Assembly (NCBI GenBank): GCA_027066265.1 | Contig: JAMOOB010000085.1 | Location: 1 to 16,414 of the forward strand | Direction of reading: 5' to 3' | DNA length: 16,414 bases | DNA from: Desulfurococcales archaeon | Lineage (GTDB): Archaea > Thermoproteota > Thermoprotei_A > Sulfolobales > Ignisphaeraceae | Part shown: piece by piece, positions 6,814-13,501 of the stretch | Layout of the letters: the number at the start of each line of letters is the position of its first letter | Numbering within the stretch: the stretch's first letter is position 1 | The notes under the pieces: generated by a model | Database searches by the model: none | What the model saw: the letters and a program-made list of their open reading frames with translations, nothing else | What the model was told of the DNA's origin: nothing | Position numbers and translations under genes: made by a program

Positions 6814-7854
6814 ATGGAGATTCGTTTCCTAGGTGCTGAGAGTCTCGGTGTTAGGAGCCTATCCCTCTTCATCGATCTAGGTGCTAGGAAGATCGTTATC
6901 GATCCCGGAGTCGCTCTAGGGTTCTACAGACGTGGTCTTCACCCCCATCCTCTTCAAGCGGTTTTCTCGGAGATCACCAAGGTTAGGATAGTCAAAGCTC
7001 TTCGTAGCGCTAGCGATGTCGTGGTAACGCATCTCCATGGAGATCACGTTCCGCTGTATCGCGCCAACCCTTTCCAGCTACCGCTCGACGTGGTTAGGAT
7101 GGTTGTGCAGAGGAAGGTGTTTCTATGGATGAAACGGTTCGAGGATATGAGTAGCCTAGAGCTCGCTAGGGCTAGGCACCTCATCGATTGCCTCGGCGAT
7201 AGGTTGGTGCTACGCCAAGGATCCCACGACGATTGCGTAGAGCTCCTGGGTCCCTATTCCCATGGATTGGAGAAGAGTAGGGTTGTTGGAGTCGTTGCTA
7301 GGCTGGGATCCAGAACCTTGGTGCATCTCTCCGATACGCAGCTCCTGGTAGACGATGTTGTGAAGGATGTTCGCGAACACGATCCCTGGATACTCATCGT
7401 TTCGGGACCCCCTCTCTACAGATACCATGGTGCTTCCCGTGAGAGGCTCGCCGAGATCGCTAGGCTAAACCTAGCGAAGCTATGTAGCTACGCGGACTAC
7501 GTGATCGTGGATCACCACCTACTGAGATCCGTAGACGGATCGATGTGGCTCGACGAGGTTAGGAAAGAGGTTGGGGATCGAGTTATGTGTGTAGCCGACT
7601 TCATCGGATCTCCACGACTACTGCTGGAAGCATGGAGAGAGGTTCTCTACGAAACCATTCCTACGAACCGTAGATGGTTCCTAGAACAGAGCTACACGGG
7701 ATGCGGAGAAGCAATAGCTACGTATAGAGAAATCGTTGAAGAACTCGTGAAGAACCTACCCCGAGAAACAACGGTGGAGCTAGACGAAGTACGTAGACAT
7801 CTCAGGGAGTTATCAACGCAATTCCTTGACAAGGATATGGATAGACGTACCTAG
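6814..7854 (+). CDS. UPF0282 family metallo-beta-lactamase-fold hydrolase
   Basis: 346 residues. The start EIRFLGAESLGVRSLSLFI and the IDPGVALG block are typical of the archaeal UPF0282 family (COG2248), a branch of the metallo-beta-lactamase superfamily. The metal site motif THLHGDH (72-78) is intact, with HLSD (171-174) and VDHH (232-235) as the further ligands expected in this fold. It is predicted to be a soluble metal-dependent hydrolase; the substrate is not known for the family. The ATG at 6814 begins directly with the first strand. The 80-bp gap to the ATPase upstream shows no clear promoter, so the two may be one transcription unit. The C-terminal 100 residues are a helical family extension. 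Confidence 0.85.
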   Translation: MEIRFLGAESLGVRSLSLFIDLGARKIVIDPGVALGFYRRGLHPHPLQAVFSEITKVRIVKALRSASDVVVTHLHGDHVPLYRANPFQLPLDVVRMVVQRKVFLWMKRFEDMSSLELARARHLIDCLGDRLVLRQGSHDDCVELLGPYSHGLEKSRVVGVVARLGSRTLVHLSDTQLLVDDVVKDVREHDPWILIVSGPPLYRYHGASRERLAEIARLNLAKLCSYADYVIVDHHLLRSVDGSMWLDEVRKEVGDRVMCVADFIGSPRLLLEAWREVLYETIPTNRRWFLEQSYTGCGEAIATYREIVEELVKNLPRETTVELDEVRRHLRELSTQFLDKDMDRRT

Positions 7855-8022
7855 CCATCGAGCTTCATGATCGATGCCATCGTAGTCGCAGCAATATAGT
7901 GGTACCGGTGCGTGGTCAAGATCATTAAAGCTATCTGCAATGCGTTGAGTTCGGGGAGCTGTAGTCATGGTAACGACGCCATGGTTTCGAAGCTGTTTAC
8001 ATACATCGTTGTAGGACTCTAG
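7855..8022. other. intergenic stretch without a recognisable gene
   Basis: All frames are interrupted by stops every few codons. A 13-codon ORF from 7981 (MVSKLFTYIVVGL) could be the worn start of the downstream surface-protein gene, but it cannot be joined convincingly. A TATA-like ACATATATA lies just beyond, at about 8037-8045. No RNA gene or repeat was recognised. Confidence 0.5.
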
Positions 8023-8189
8023 AGGTATCTGGGAGATACATATATACTGCTGGAATAGTGCTGGAATAGAGAAGTATGGTCATGCCGGTCATTCAGTAGT
8101 GTTCATGGTTATCGACAAGTATAGTCTGAACGTTGTTAAGGCTTATCGTATCCGTGATCCTAGTGGTCAGACAAATATTGACTTGAGAT

Positions 8190-8714
8190 TTGTACACGTT
8201 AATAGTGATACGTAACGTTATCTTGGCTGGTAACTATGCGGGTATCCTCGTATTAATTCTCAATCTAAGCAATGTTCCGAGCAGTATAGGACCTTTCGTT
8301 ATCGAGGATATCACCGATGAAATCAGAGCAGCACGTAGTGGAGAACAGACTACATACGAGTTTAGCTTCGAAGGAACCTCTATGACTCCGTCTGAGCCTG
8401 ATTACAGCATCGATGATGTCGAGGTAGAGAGGGAGGTTATTGGTGGTGGTAGTGGTCAGCCCTATGCAAACATGTCTATCGAGGATGGTTATCCGAATCT
8501 TACGGCTAACTATGGTGGTGACTACATTCTCAATACGAGTTTCTTTGCTGGTCTTAACTACGTTATTGATGTTCGTGGGAAGGCTGTTGATGGTCTCGAT
8601 TCCTGGGGTACTGCGTTTAGGGCTAACGAGAGTGGTTACTGGTTGTATAAGGTTACTCACAATGCTGATCCTCCGTTCAATAACAGTGTTGAGCTGTATA
8701 GGAACGAGGATTAG
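8190..8714 (+). CDS. surface-protein fragment (frameshifted second segment)
   Basis: 174 codons from a TTG, the second piece of the broken surface-protein gene. The TTG is only the first available start in this frame and overlaps the preceding frame (segment 1), so real translation most likely began upstream. Residues about 6-28 (VIRNVILAGNYAGILVLILNLSN) read as a beta-rich conserved strand region more than a signal peptide. A short run GGGSG near residue 86 looks like a linker. Sequons include NMS, NLT, NTS and NES. It ends at a TAG produced by the frameshift, after which the same style of protein continues one frame over. No family recognised. Confidence 0.55.
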   Translation: MYTLIVIRNVILAGNYAGILVLILNLSNVPSSIGPFVIEDITDEIRAARSGEQTTYEFSFEGTSMTPSEPDYSIDDVEVEREVIGGGSGQPYANMSIEDGYPNLTANYGGDYILNTSFFAGLNYVIDVRGKAVDGLDSWGTAFRANESGYWLYKVTHNADPPFNNSVELYRNED

Positions 8715-8856
8715 GGGAGTTCTATGGCTATGGTAACTACGGTGTGGTTGATCATCTAGAGGATTACGAGAACTATACCTATGAATGGAAGCATGAGATA
8801 GTCGAGGTTCCATCGCAAGGTTCTACATAGCTGAACCAGATGAACAGCACTACCGC

Positions 8857-10923
8857 ATGGTTTACGAAATCGATCTTGGTTCCTCAAACATCTCTATCGG
8901 TGGTATAGGTATCGAGATCTACAGCTCGACCACGTTGATAGACTACATAGCTGTTGCAAGAGACACCAAGGCATGCATACATGGTCCTCCGTGGTCTAGC
9001 GGTATATGCTGGAATGTTACGGGTATCGTAGACAACGAGTATGGGCGTAGATACACGGTTTCGTTGATGCCTAACGCGAGTGGTTACGTAGAGATACCTA
9101 TGCTAGACTACTTCTACCGTATCTACGCCAAGAACGTTACTCTAGTCATCGAATGGTGGTTCTGCAACAACGAGGATAGAACTGGTGAGAGCGGTACCAA
9201 GTTCAAGACTGTGTTCGAGAGTGTGAAGCTCGTTGGTGGCGATATCTACGAGCTGGTTATCGAACCCATGCCGGATGCCTTCGTGAAGATCCCGGTGGTT
9301 ATCAGGAATATCTGGAGCGAGTCCATCGATGTGAGTATCTACCTCAAGGGCATCGCCTACGGTACTCTCAACGGTAGTAGGTACCTAAAAATCACGTTGA
9401 TCGATAGCGATGGTAAGGCAACGCACGTACTGTTCTACAACGATACACTCATCATCAACGGATCCACAACCGCACTTCAACCCAGCGAAGAGGTTCTGAT
9501 GATCATAGAGACGAGTCCTTGGAGCTCATACTACTCGTGGAGCAAGTGGTTCAACCTAGCTAACCTAACCCTCGTCTACGGATCTTCGGGTAGGAGTGCT
9601 TTCGGTCAGCGGTTGGTAACCATCAACGTAAGGATCGTTCCGCCGAGCAACGAGCTTGGTGAACGTATCGAGGCTCTGATACTCGAAGACTTCGAGATCT
9701 ACGACGTTGGTAAGGAACCTAGACCGGGCTGGATCATTAACCGAGGCAGTGAGTTCAGCGTTGCTATAACGAACGGGGATAGTCTAGATGGTTCGAAGGC
9801 TCTGAACATAACGTTCGATGGTTCTACCACCAGCACACTAACCATGTCGAAGAACCTTAGCGCACCGATGGATGTCTTGCTGAACTTTGGCTACAAGCTG
9901 CTAAGCGGATCACAGCAATCGATAGAGATACACCTACTCACCGATACGAACAACGATGGTAGGATCGATAAGGATTTCGTTGTGTACCGGAACAGTAGCA
10001 ATATTGCACTGCTGTACCTAGGCTATCCACAGCAAACGGTTAGACACGACGCTATCTATAGCTCGACAGCCGTGACGAGCATCAAGAGCGGTTGGCTAAC
10101 GCCGTTGGTGAGCCTGTGCAAAGTGTTCGATCTAGACATTGATACGTGTAGAAGCTACAGAATCATGAACATCACTATCGTTGCGAGGGATACGAGTGGC
10201 AACGGCTTTACGCTGCTACTCGATAGAATAGCGCTCTACAGAATCGAGACCCTCGCCGAGGAAACCAATCCATTCGCATCCACTGGAGCAACGGATCTAG
10301 GGTTGGTGAAGAGGATCGAGAACGTGTATACATTCATCAACGAGCTTAGCAACGCATCGAAGATCTACGGATACATCAACGAGAGTGGGGTAGTGATCTA
10401 CGCACCCTACAGCTATGGTCAGGGAGATATGCTCGTTCTAGCGATAGAGAACAGCACCAGCTTAGCGGGTAAAGCAATACACGTAGCAGCGATCCTACAG
10501 CCCATGAAAGGCATTGCGCTGAGAGGAGGCATCGCTATTCTGAACGGTAGCAAGATCCTCGCAACTCTCGAAGCCATTAAGATTAGCGATCAAGAGGTGT
10601 GTTTCGTGCTTGGCTACCCACGTAGCGATGGTATGTGGAACACTACGAAGATCAAGTGCGTAGATGCTTCGAATGCAAGCATCGCTATGTATCTAAGCTA
10701 CGTACCTAAGGAATGGAGTGCTAAGAATAAGCCTGCCCTGTTCGTTGTCGTGGGTATCGATAGCGCTAATAGAACGAGTCTCGATCCGATAGCTATCTAC
10801 AACCTGTCCAGCAACGACATCGGTTTTGCTAGCAACGATATCAAGTACATCGGTGTCGTGGTCAACGCCTCTAGCACCGGAGGAATAAGGGTGAAGACGT
10901 TGGAGCTCTATGCAGAGCCTTAG
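8857..10923 (+). CDS. large extracellular, sequon-rich beta-sandwich protein (C-terminal part)
   Basis: 688 codons, the largest intact piece of the surface-protein gene. It carries about twenty N-X-S/T sequons, few Cys, and alternating hydrophobic strands, as in archaeal S-layer-associated or adhesin-like proteins. Around residues 285-470 is a jelly-roll-like unit (LEDFEIYD at its start, LLLDRIALYRIE at its end), the layout of carbohydrate-binding beta-sandwich domains. Inside it, residues 363-373 read DTNNDGRIDKD, an EF-hand/dockerin-type calcium loop. A second beta domain covers about 475-688. No transmembrane anchor is present at the C-terminus. The ATG at 8857 is not the original start: the same frame is open and protein-like back to 8812, and sense continues in another frame before that. 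A paralogous 3' end is found at 12713-12775. Ligand and role unknown. Confidence 0.8.
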   Translation: MVYEIDLGSSNISIGGIGIEIYSSTTLIDYIAVARDTKACIHGPPWSSGICWNVTGIVDNEYGRRYTVSLMPNASGYVEIPMLDYFYRIYAKNVTLVIEWWFCNNEDRTGESGTKFKTVFESVKLVGGDIYELVIEPMPDAFVKIPVVIRNIWSESIDVSIYLKGIAYGTLNGSRYLKITLIDSDGKATHVLFYNDTLIINGSTTALQPSEEVLMIIETSPWSSYYSWSKWFNLANLTLVYGSSGRSAFGQRLVTINVRIVPPSNELGERIEALILEDFEIYDVGKEPRPGWIINRGSEFSVAITNGDSLDGSKALNITFDGSTTSTLTMSKNLSAPMDVLLNFGYKLLSGSQQSIEIHLLTDTNNDGRIDKDFVVYRNSSNIALLYLGYPQQTVRHDAIYSSTAVTSIKSGWLTPLVSLCKVFDLDIDTCRSYRIMNITIVARDTSGNGFTLLLDRIALYRIETLAEETNPFASTGATDLGLVKRIENVYTFINELSNASKIYGYINESGVVIYAPYSYGQGDMLVLAIENSTSLAGKAIHVAAILQPMKGIALRGGIAILNGSKILATLEAIKISDQEVCFVLGYPRSDGMWNTTKIKCVDASNASIAMYLSYVPKEWSAKNKPALFVVVGIDSANRTSLDPIAIYNLSSNDIGFASNDIKYIGVVVNASSTGGIRVKTLELYAEP

Positions 10924-10936
10924 CGTGGGTAACGTG

Positions 10937-10941
10937 TTTTT
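10937..10941 (+). terminator. T-run terminator after the surface-protein gene
   Basis: TTTTT 14 bp after the stop codon, in a locally AT-rich stretch, matches the simple oligo-T terminators of archaea. No hairpin is needed or seen. Confidence 0.4.
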
Positions 10942-11002
10942 GTATTGATTTACAGGATTCGTCTATCTAGCTTGTTCCATAGCTAGCGATCTCTTGTAGG
11001 TA

Positions 11003-11043
11003 GAGCTATTAGTTTCTTTGAAAGAAGTTGTTTGTGGATAGCT
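11003..11043 (+). promoter_or_regulatory. promoter and operator of TA unit 1
   Basis: TATA-like GAGCTATTAG at 11003-11012 is followed at once by the perfect palindrome TTCTTTGAAAGAA (11014-11026) and then 17 bp to the ATG. From the TATA spacing, transcription should start about 10 bp before the antitoxin. The same layout precedes all five antitoxins, suggesting autoregulation. The block 11005-11051 matches 14604-14650 of unit 5 at 45 of 47 positions. Confidence 0.6.
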
Positions 11044-11238
11044 ATGGCTAGGGTTATACGTGTTCGCTATGAGAGAGGTGTGTTGAAGCCTTTGGAGGAT
11101 ATCGATGCTGTTGAAGGTGAGGTATTCGAGGTTGTGTTGGTGAGGAAAAGCTTTAGAGGATTCCATGAGAAGGCTAGTAGATACGTTTTCGAAGCTGATC
11201 GCGATATCGTAGAGGAGTTCATCCTCGAAAGGAGGTAA
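11044..11238 (+). CDS. DUF104/AF2212-like antitoxin, unit 1
   Basis: 64 residues. The N-terminus MARVIRVRYERGVLKPLEDI followed by EGEVFEVVL is the DUF104 (AF2212-like) antitoxin signature, a small beta fold thought to dimerise and bind DNA. The C-terminal part (about 38-64) is an amphipathic helical tail that should bind and block the toxin; it is unlike the tails of units 2-5. The ATG at 11044 aligns with the starts of the four sister antitoxins; an upstream GTG at 11032 would add only promoter-derived codons. Its last codons carry GGAGGT, which serves as ribosome binding site for the toxin 9 bp downstream, so the pair is co-translated. Expected role: neutralise the PIN toxin and repress the shared promoter. 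Confidence 0.85.
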   Translation: MARVIRVRYERGVLKPLEDIDAVEGEVFEVVLVRKSFRGFHEKASRYVFEADRDIVEEFILERR

Positions 11239-11247
11239 GCTGTAGCG

Positions 11248-11721
11248 ATGAGCTCTGTGCTCCCTATCGTCATCGATGTCAGCGTGTTCGCGGACTACTA
11301 CATTCTCTACCCCGGTAAGCCAGAGAGATATGAAAGGGCTAGACGTGTTCTAGAGGAGATATCTAGGCTAGGACTACCTGTCTACGAACCGTTCCTCTTC
11401 GAGATAGAGCTGAGAGCGGTGTTGGTGAGGAGGCTTAGCCCACGATTAGTTCTAGAGATCGTAGCTACTGTGCTTAGCCACGTGAACATAGTCGAGGAAA
11501 GAGAGGTTCATGGTAGAGCTGCAGAGATAGCATTGACAACTGGCTACAGAGCCGTGGACGCATACTACATCGCAACAGCAAAGCATCTCAACGCTATGCT
11601 CATAACCAACGACAAGGTTATGAAGGAGAACGCCGCTAAAGCCAACGCAGAGGCTTACTATCTTCTAGACGACAACGACTATATAACGCTCAAAAACAAG
11701 CTGTCGAAGATCATCAACTAG
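11248..11721 (+). CDS. vapC: PIN-domain toxin (VapC-like), unit 1
   Basis: 157 residues with the four PIN-domain acids in place: D10 (IVIDVSVF), E52 (FLFEIEL), D104 (AVDAYYIATA) and D122 (LITND). PIN toxins are Mg/Mn-dependent endoribonucleases, usually cutting tRNA or rRNA, held inactive by the partner antitoxin. This toxin is the outlier of the array: it lacks the shared C-terminal block TFDEDF...PWLR of units 2-5 and instead ends with a lysine-rich helix. The ATG is preceded by GGAGGT in the tail of the antitoxin gene. A tnpB relic and about 320 bp without an intact gene follow. Confidence 0.9.
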   Translation: MSSVLPIVIDVSVFADYYILYPGKPERYERARRVLEEISRLGLPVYEPFLFEIELRAVLVRRLSPRLVLEIVATVLSHVNIVEEREVHGRAAEIALTTGYRAVDAYYIATAKHLNAMLITNDKVMKENAAKANAEAYYLLDDNDYITLKNKLSKIIN

Positions 11722-11761
11722 CAACCTCAACAACCTACAGAGATCGCATACCAGCTTCTCC

Positions 11762-11776
11762 AGACCTCCGAGGTCT
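11762..11776. repeat. palindromic hairpin at the tnpB relic 3' end
   Basis: AGACCTCCGAGGTCT is a 7-bp perfect inverted repeat around one base. It overlaps the stop codon of the minus-strand tnpB relic, the place where IS200/IS605 elements carry the right-end/guide-RNA hairpins. Confidence 0.5.
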
Positions 11777-11964
11777 ATAGCGGCTTCATCTCTTGCGGGC
11801 TTCCCCCATCGATCGGAGCCGTACAAACTTTCATATTTTGCATATCACTATATATTCTGTCGAGGTTCCAGCCCGCGCACCGCTACAAGGTACGCCGAAG
11901 CCATATGTCGATCTAGACCAAAGCGTTTCATAACCGACTCATGCTCCTCGGAACTCGAACATGG
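11775..11964 (-). pseudogene. 3' relic of an IS200/IS605-type tnpB (OrfB) gene
   Basis: On the minus strand, the frame from 11964 to 11848 reads a C-terminal TnpB-like tail: FGLDRHMASAYLVAVRGLE followed by PRQNI, resembling the zinc-finger-to-helix end of archaeal TnpB (GxxxDRH..A..N.A.RGL). A stop at 11848-11850 intervenes, and a shifted frame continues APIDGGSPQEMKPL to a TAG at 11775-11777; tails ending in ...GGSP.EMKP are, from memory, common in archaeal OrfB. The upstream Cys motif is lost apart from a PCSSS remnant, and the rest of the transposase is absent. A hairpin sits at the stop codon, as in this family. It lies between TA units 1 and 2. The identity is an inference from short motifs; no tnpA or opposite end was found. 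Confidence 0.5.
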
Positions 11965-12000
11965 CTAGAGTTGTTCTTGGCGTATCCAACGTTTGTGTAT

Positions 12001-12043
12001 AGATATATTAGCTTGCTCTAGAGCTATAGACTTGGTAGGGTCC
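12001..12043 (+). promoter_or_regulatory. promoter and operator of TA unit 2
   Basis: TATA box AGATATATTAG (12001-12011) followed by the perfect palindrome GCTCTAGAGC (12015-12024) and then 19 bp to the ATG. The layout and the TTAG-to-start distance match the other units, but the palindrome sequence is different, so this unit may have its own operator specificity. Confidence 0.55.
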
Positions 12044-12250
12044 ATGGCTAGGATCATCAGGGCTCGGTACGAGAACGGTGTGTTGAAACCTTTGGAGAAG
12101 CTTGATCTAGAAGAGGGAGAAGAGATTGTTGTCGAGATTCGTAGGAGATCTACCAACGTCTTCGGAGTTCTCCTTCGTAGGAGACCCGATCTAAAGCTAG
12201 AGGACGTCGATAGAGTTATCGAGGAGATCGAGAGTGAAGGTGTTCTTTGA
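12044..12250 (+). CDS. DUF104/AF2212-like antitoxin, unit 2
   Basis: 68 residues beginning MARIIRARYENGVLKPLEKL and continuing DLEEGEEIVVEI, the DUF104 signature, almost identical to unit 3 in this half. The C-terminal tail (RRRPDLKLEDVDRVIEEIES) is an amphipathic helix resembling that of unit 3, in line with the related toxins of the two units. The ATG at 12044 aligns with the sister genes; the frame is open further upstream but only through promoter sequence. The toxin gene starts inside the antitoxin's last codons (17-bp overlap), which ties their translation together. Confidence 0.88.
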   Translation: MARIIRARYENGVLKPLEKLDLEEGEEIVVEIRRRSTNVFGVLLRRRPDLKLEDVDRVIEEIESEGVL

Positions 12251-12665
12251 CTCCAACGTCTTCTTGAAGTATCTTGCTGGTGTTGAAGAAGCTAAGAAGC
12301 TCGTGGATAGGGTTGAGCACGGTGAATGGGAGGGATACGTTAACGATATCGTGGTAAGCGAAGTGGTTTACGGATACCTAAGGCTAGCTCTAAACATCTC
12401 TAGGTATAAGCTCAGAGAATACGTGGTTACCCACATAGATAGAGTTGAAGAGCTGCTGAAGCAGGATGTGTATCCATTACTCGCAAACTTCGTGAACCTA
12501 CCCATCAACGTAAGTATCGACACGCTGATACAGTACATGACCAGCTATAGGCTACTTCCCAACGATGCTCTGATAGCAGCTACATGTAGATTCTACGCTA
12601 TCGATACTATCGCTACTTTCGATGAGGATTTCAGGAGCATTCCATGGCTCAGAGTGATCCCCTAG
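12234..12665 (+). CDS. vapC: PIN-domain toxin (VapC-like), unit 2
   Basis: 143 residues. PIN acids: D6 (VFFDSNVF), E43 (IVVSEVVYGYLRL), D111 (LLPNDALIAA) and D130/D132 (TFDEDF). The C-terminus IDTIATFDEDF...PWLRVIP is shared by units 2-5. The closest relative in the window is the unit 3 toxin, with the same GY.N..V..EV..GYLRLA block. The start is the GTG at 12234, overlapping the antitoxin by 17 bp; the first residues align with the ATG start of unit 3. Predicted to be a metal-dependent endoribonuclease controlled by the upstream antitoxin. The remnant of a surface-protein gene begins about 48 bp after its stop. Confidence 0.9.
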   Translation: MKVFFDSNVFLKYLAGVEEAKKLVDRVEHGEWEGYVNDIVVSEVVYGYLRLALNISRYKLREYVVTHIDRVEELLKQDVYPLLANFVNLPINVSIDTLIQYMTSYRLLPNDALIAATCRFYAIDTIATFDEDFRSIPWLRVIP

Positions 12666-12712
12666 TAGATGGCTCAACACGGATACACACTAGAATTACA
12701 GAAGAAACAACG

Positions 12713-12775
12713 AACAACACATCTAGCACCGGAGGGATAAGGGTAGGGACGCTGGAGCTCTACGTAGAGCCTTAG
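12713..12775 (+). pseudogene. 3' end of a second copy of the surface-protein gene
   Basis: The last 20 codons plus stop match the 3' end of the surface-protein gene at 10864-10923: SSTGGIRVGTLELYVEP here against SSTGGIRVKTLELYAEP there. Over the final 60 bp, 51 positions are identical and the frame and TAG are shared. Most differences are silent or conservative, so it was once a coding paralogue. Nothing recognisable of that gene remains upstream, where unit 2 of the TA array now lies, although the frame stays open back to about 12665. Confidence 0.7.
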
Positions 12776-12821
12776 CGATGAGCGCTAGAAAGCCTCTCTA
12801 TCTCTATAAGGGGTTCGGTCC

Positions 12822-13153
12822 ATGCCTATAGAGCGAGAGGTTCTGTTGAGGAGGATCGAGTACCTTAGAGATGTTCGGAGATCGCTATCAAGGAAGCCGT
12901 TGCAATCATCATAGCTAGCTCCGTGATAAACATGTTCGTTGGTTCTCCACGGGTATTCCTAGCCATAGTGATCCCCTTGATAATCTTCGTAGCCTATGCA
13001 AGCATCAGTATTCTTAAGATTCGAGAAGAGGTAGTTAGTCTATGGGAAGAGTTGATGCGTAGGGATCCTATCTACGAGAAGGTTCCACCCATAGTAGTCT
13101 TCGGAATACTCGCAAGCATAGCAAGCATCGTAGCACTACTCCTAACGTGGTGA
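12822..13153 (+). pseudogene. small membrane-protein gene with one frameshift
   Basis: An ATG-started frame (12822-12914) reads MPIEREVLLRRIEYLRDVR and then loses sense near 12880. The frame one base away takes over with SEIAIKEAVAIIIASS and runs on to 13153. Joined, it is a protein of about 110 residues with a charged N-terminal helix and three transmembrane segments. A G-rich AGGGG lies about 8 bp before the ATG, and CTCTATAAG (12800-12808) is a TATA candidate, though rather close. One missing base near 12880 would restore it. Function unknown. Confidence 0.5.
12923..13153 (+). CDS. small integral membrane protein (3' part of the frameshifted gene)
   Basis: 76 codons from a GTG. Two clear transmembrane segments: VFLAIVIPLIIFVAYASISI (about 11-30) and VPPIVVFGILASIASIVALL (about 54-73), joined by an amphipathic charged loop (REEVVSLWEELMRRDPIYEK). 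The GTG is probably not the real start: the same frame upstream of it codes for a further hydrophobic helix (AVAIIIASSVINMF) with no start codon, so the gene is likely cut by the frameshift near 12880. Possible partner in a membrane complex, but no family is recognised and the surroundings (TA units on both sides) give no clue. Confidence 0.5.
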   Translation: MINMFVGSPRVFLAIVIPLIIFVAYASISILKIREEVVSLWEELMRRDPIYEKVPPIVVFGILASIASIVALLLTW

Positions 13154-13235
13154 AAAACGGTATATCTTTCCGACCAATGTCTTAGCTGAAAAGAATCGTT
13201 TACGTAATGAACAGAATCCACTAAGGGTTGAGCTA

Positions 13236-13276
13236 GAGCTATTAGCTTCTTCGGAGAACTTGTCTACGGATCTACC
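13236..13276 (+). promoter_or_regulatory. promoter and operator of TA unit 3
   Basis: GAGCTATTAG (13236-13245) followed by the near-palindrome TTCTTCGGAGAA (13247-13258, one mismatch), then 18 bp to the GTG. Closely related to the unit 4 element (TTCCTCGGAGAA), so these two units may share an operator specificity. Confidence 0.55.
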
Positions 13277-13501
13277 GTGGCTAGGGTTATCAGGGCTAGG
13301 TACGAGAACGGTGTGCTGAAGCCTCTAGAGAAGCTCGATCTTGAAGAAGGTGAGGAGGTTATCGTTAGGATTGAGAGAGTAGAGGATCGTGTTGTAGAGA
13401 GGTTGTGGGGTATAGCAAAGAGGAGGAGACCTAGCCTTACGAAGGAGGAGTTTCTCCGTGTTCTCGAGGAGATAGAGGATGAAGATATTCGTAGATACTA
13501 G
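13277..13501 (+). CDS. DUF104/AF2212-like antitoxin, unit 3
   Basis: 74 residues, the longest antitoxin of the array. The first 30 residues (MARVIRARYENGVLKPLEKL, then DLEEGEEVIVRI) are the conserved DUF104 part. The tail from about 33 includes RRRPSLTKEEFLRVLEEIE, similar to unit 2, and should contact the toxin. It uses GTG as start codon where its sisters use ATG; the alignment of the N-termini and the operator spacing fix it there. It overlaps the toxin gene by 23 bp. Confidence 0.88.
   Translation: MARVIRARYENGVLKPLEKLDLEEGEEVIVRIERVEDRVVERLWGIAKRRRPSLTKEEFLRVLEEIEDEDIRRY

Larger units (their letters stand above)
8023..10923 (+). pseudogene. large secreted surface-protein gene broken by three frameshifts
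   Basis: Four protein-like segments in changing frames join into one long product. Segment 1 (about 8023-8212) ends NIDLRFVHVNSDT before a TAA; segment 2 (frame of 8190-8714) continues RNVILAGNYAG; segment 3 (about 8707-8829) reads GLGEFYGYGNYGVV through to EIVEVP; segment 4 resumes with SIARFYIAEPDE at 8812 and runs to 10923. Codon use and amino-acid style (Asn/Ser/Thr/Gly-rich, many N-glycosylation sequons) are the same across the joins. Two joins (near 8708 and 8811) need one extra base, and the first (near 8212) one base fewer. No intact signal peptide is seen at the 5' end. Either the gene is decaying or the sequence has indel errors. See the entries for the two largest fragments. Confidence 0.65.

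Noticed and set aside
11961..12002. Short ORF starting MARVV, like the DUF104 antitoxin start
   Set aside because: Only the first four or five codons agree and the stop follows after 13 codons; it also overlaps the tnpB relic. It is too little to call an antitoxin remnant.
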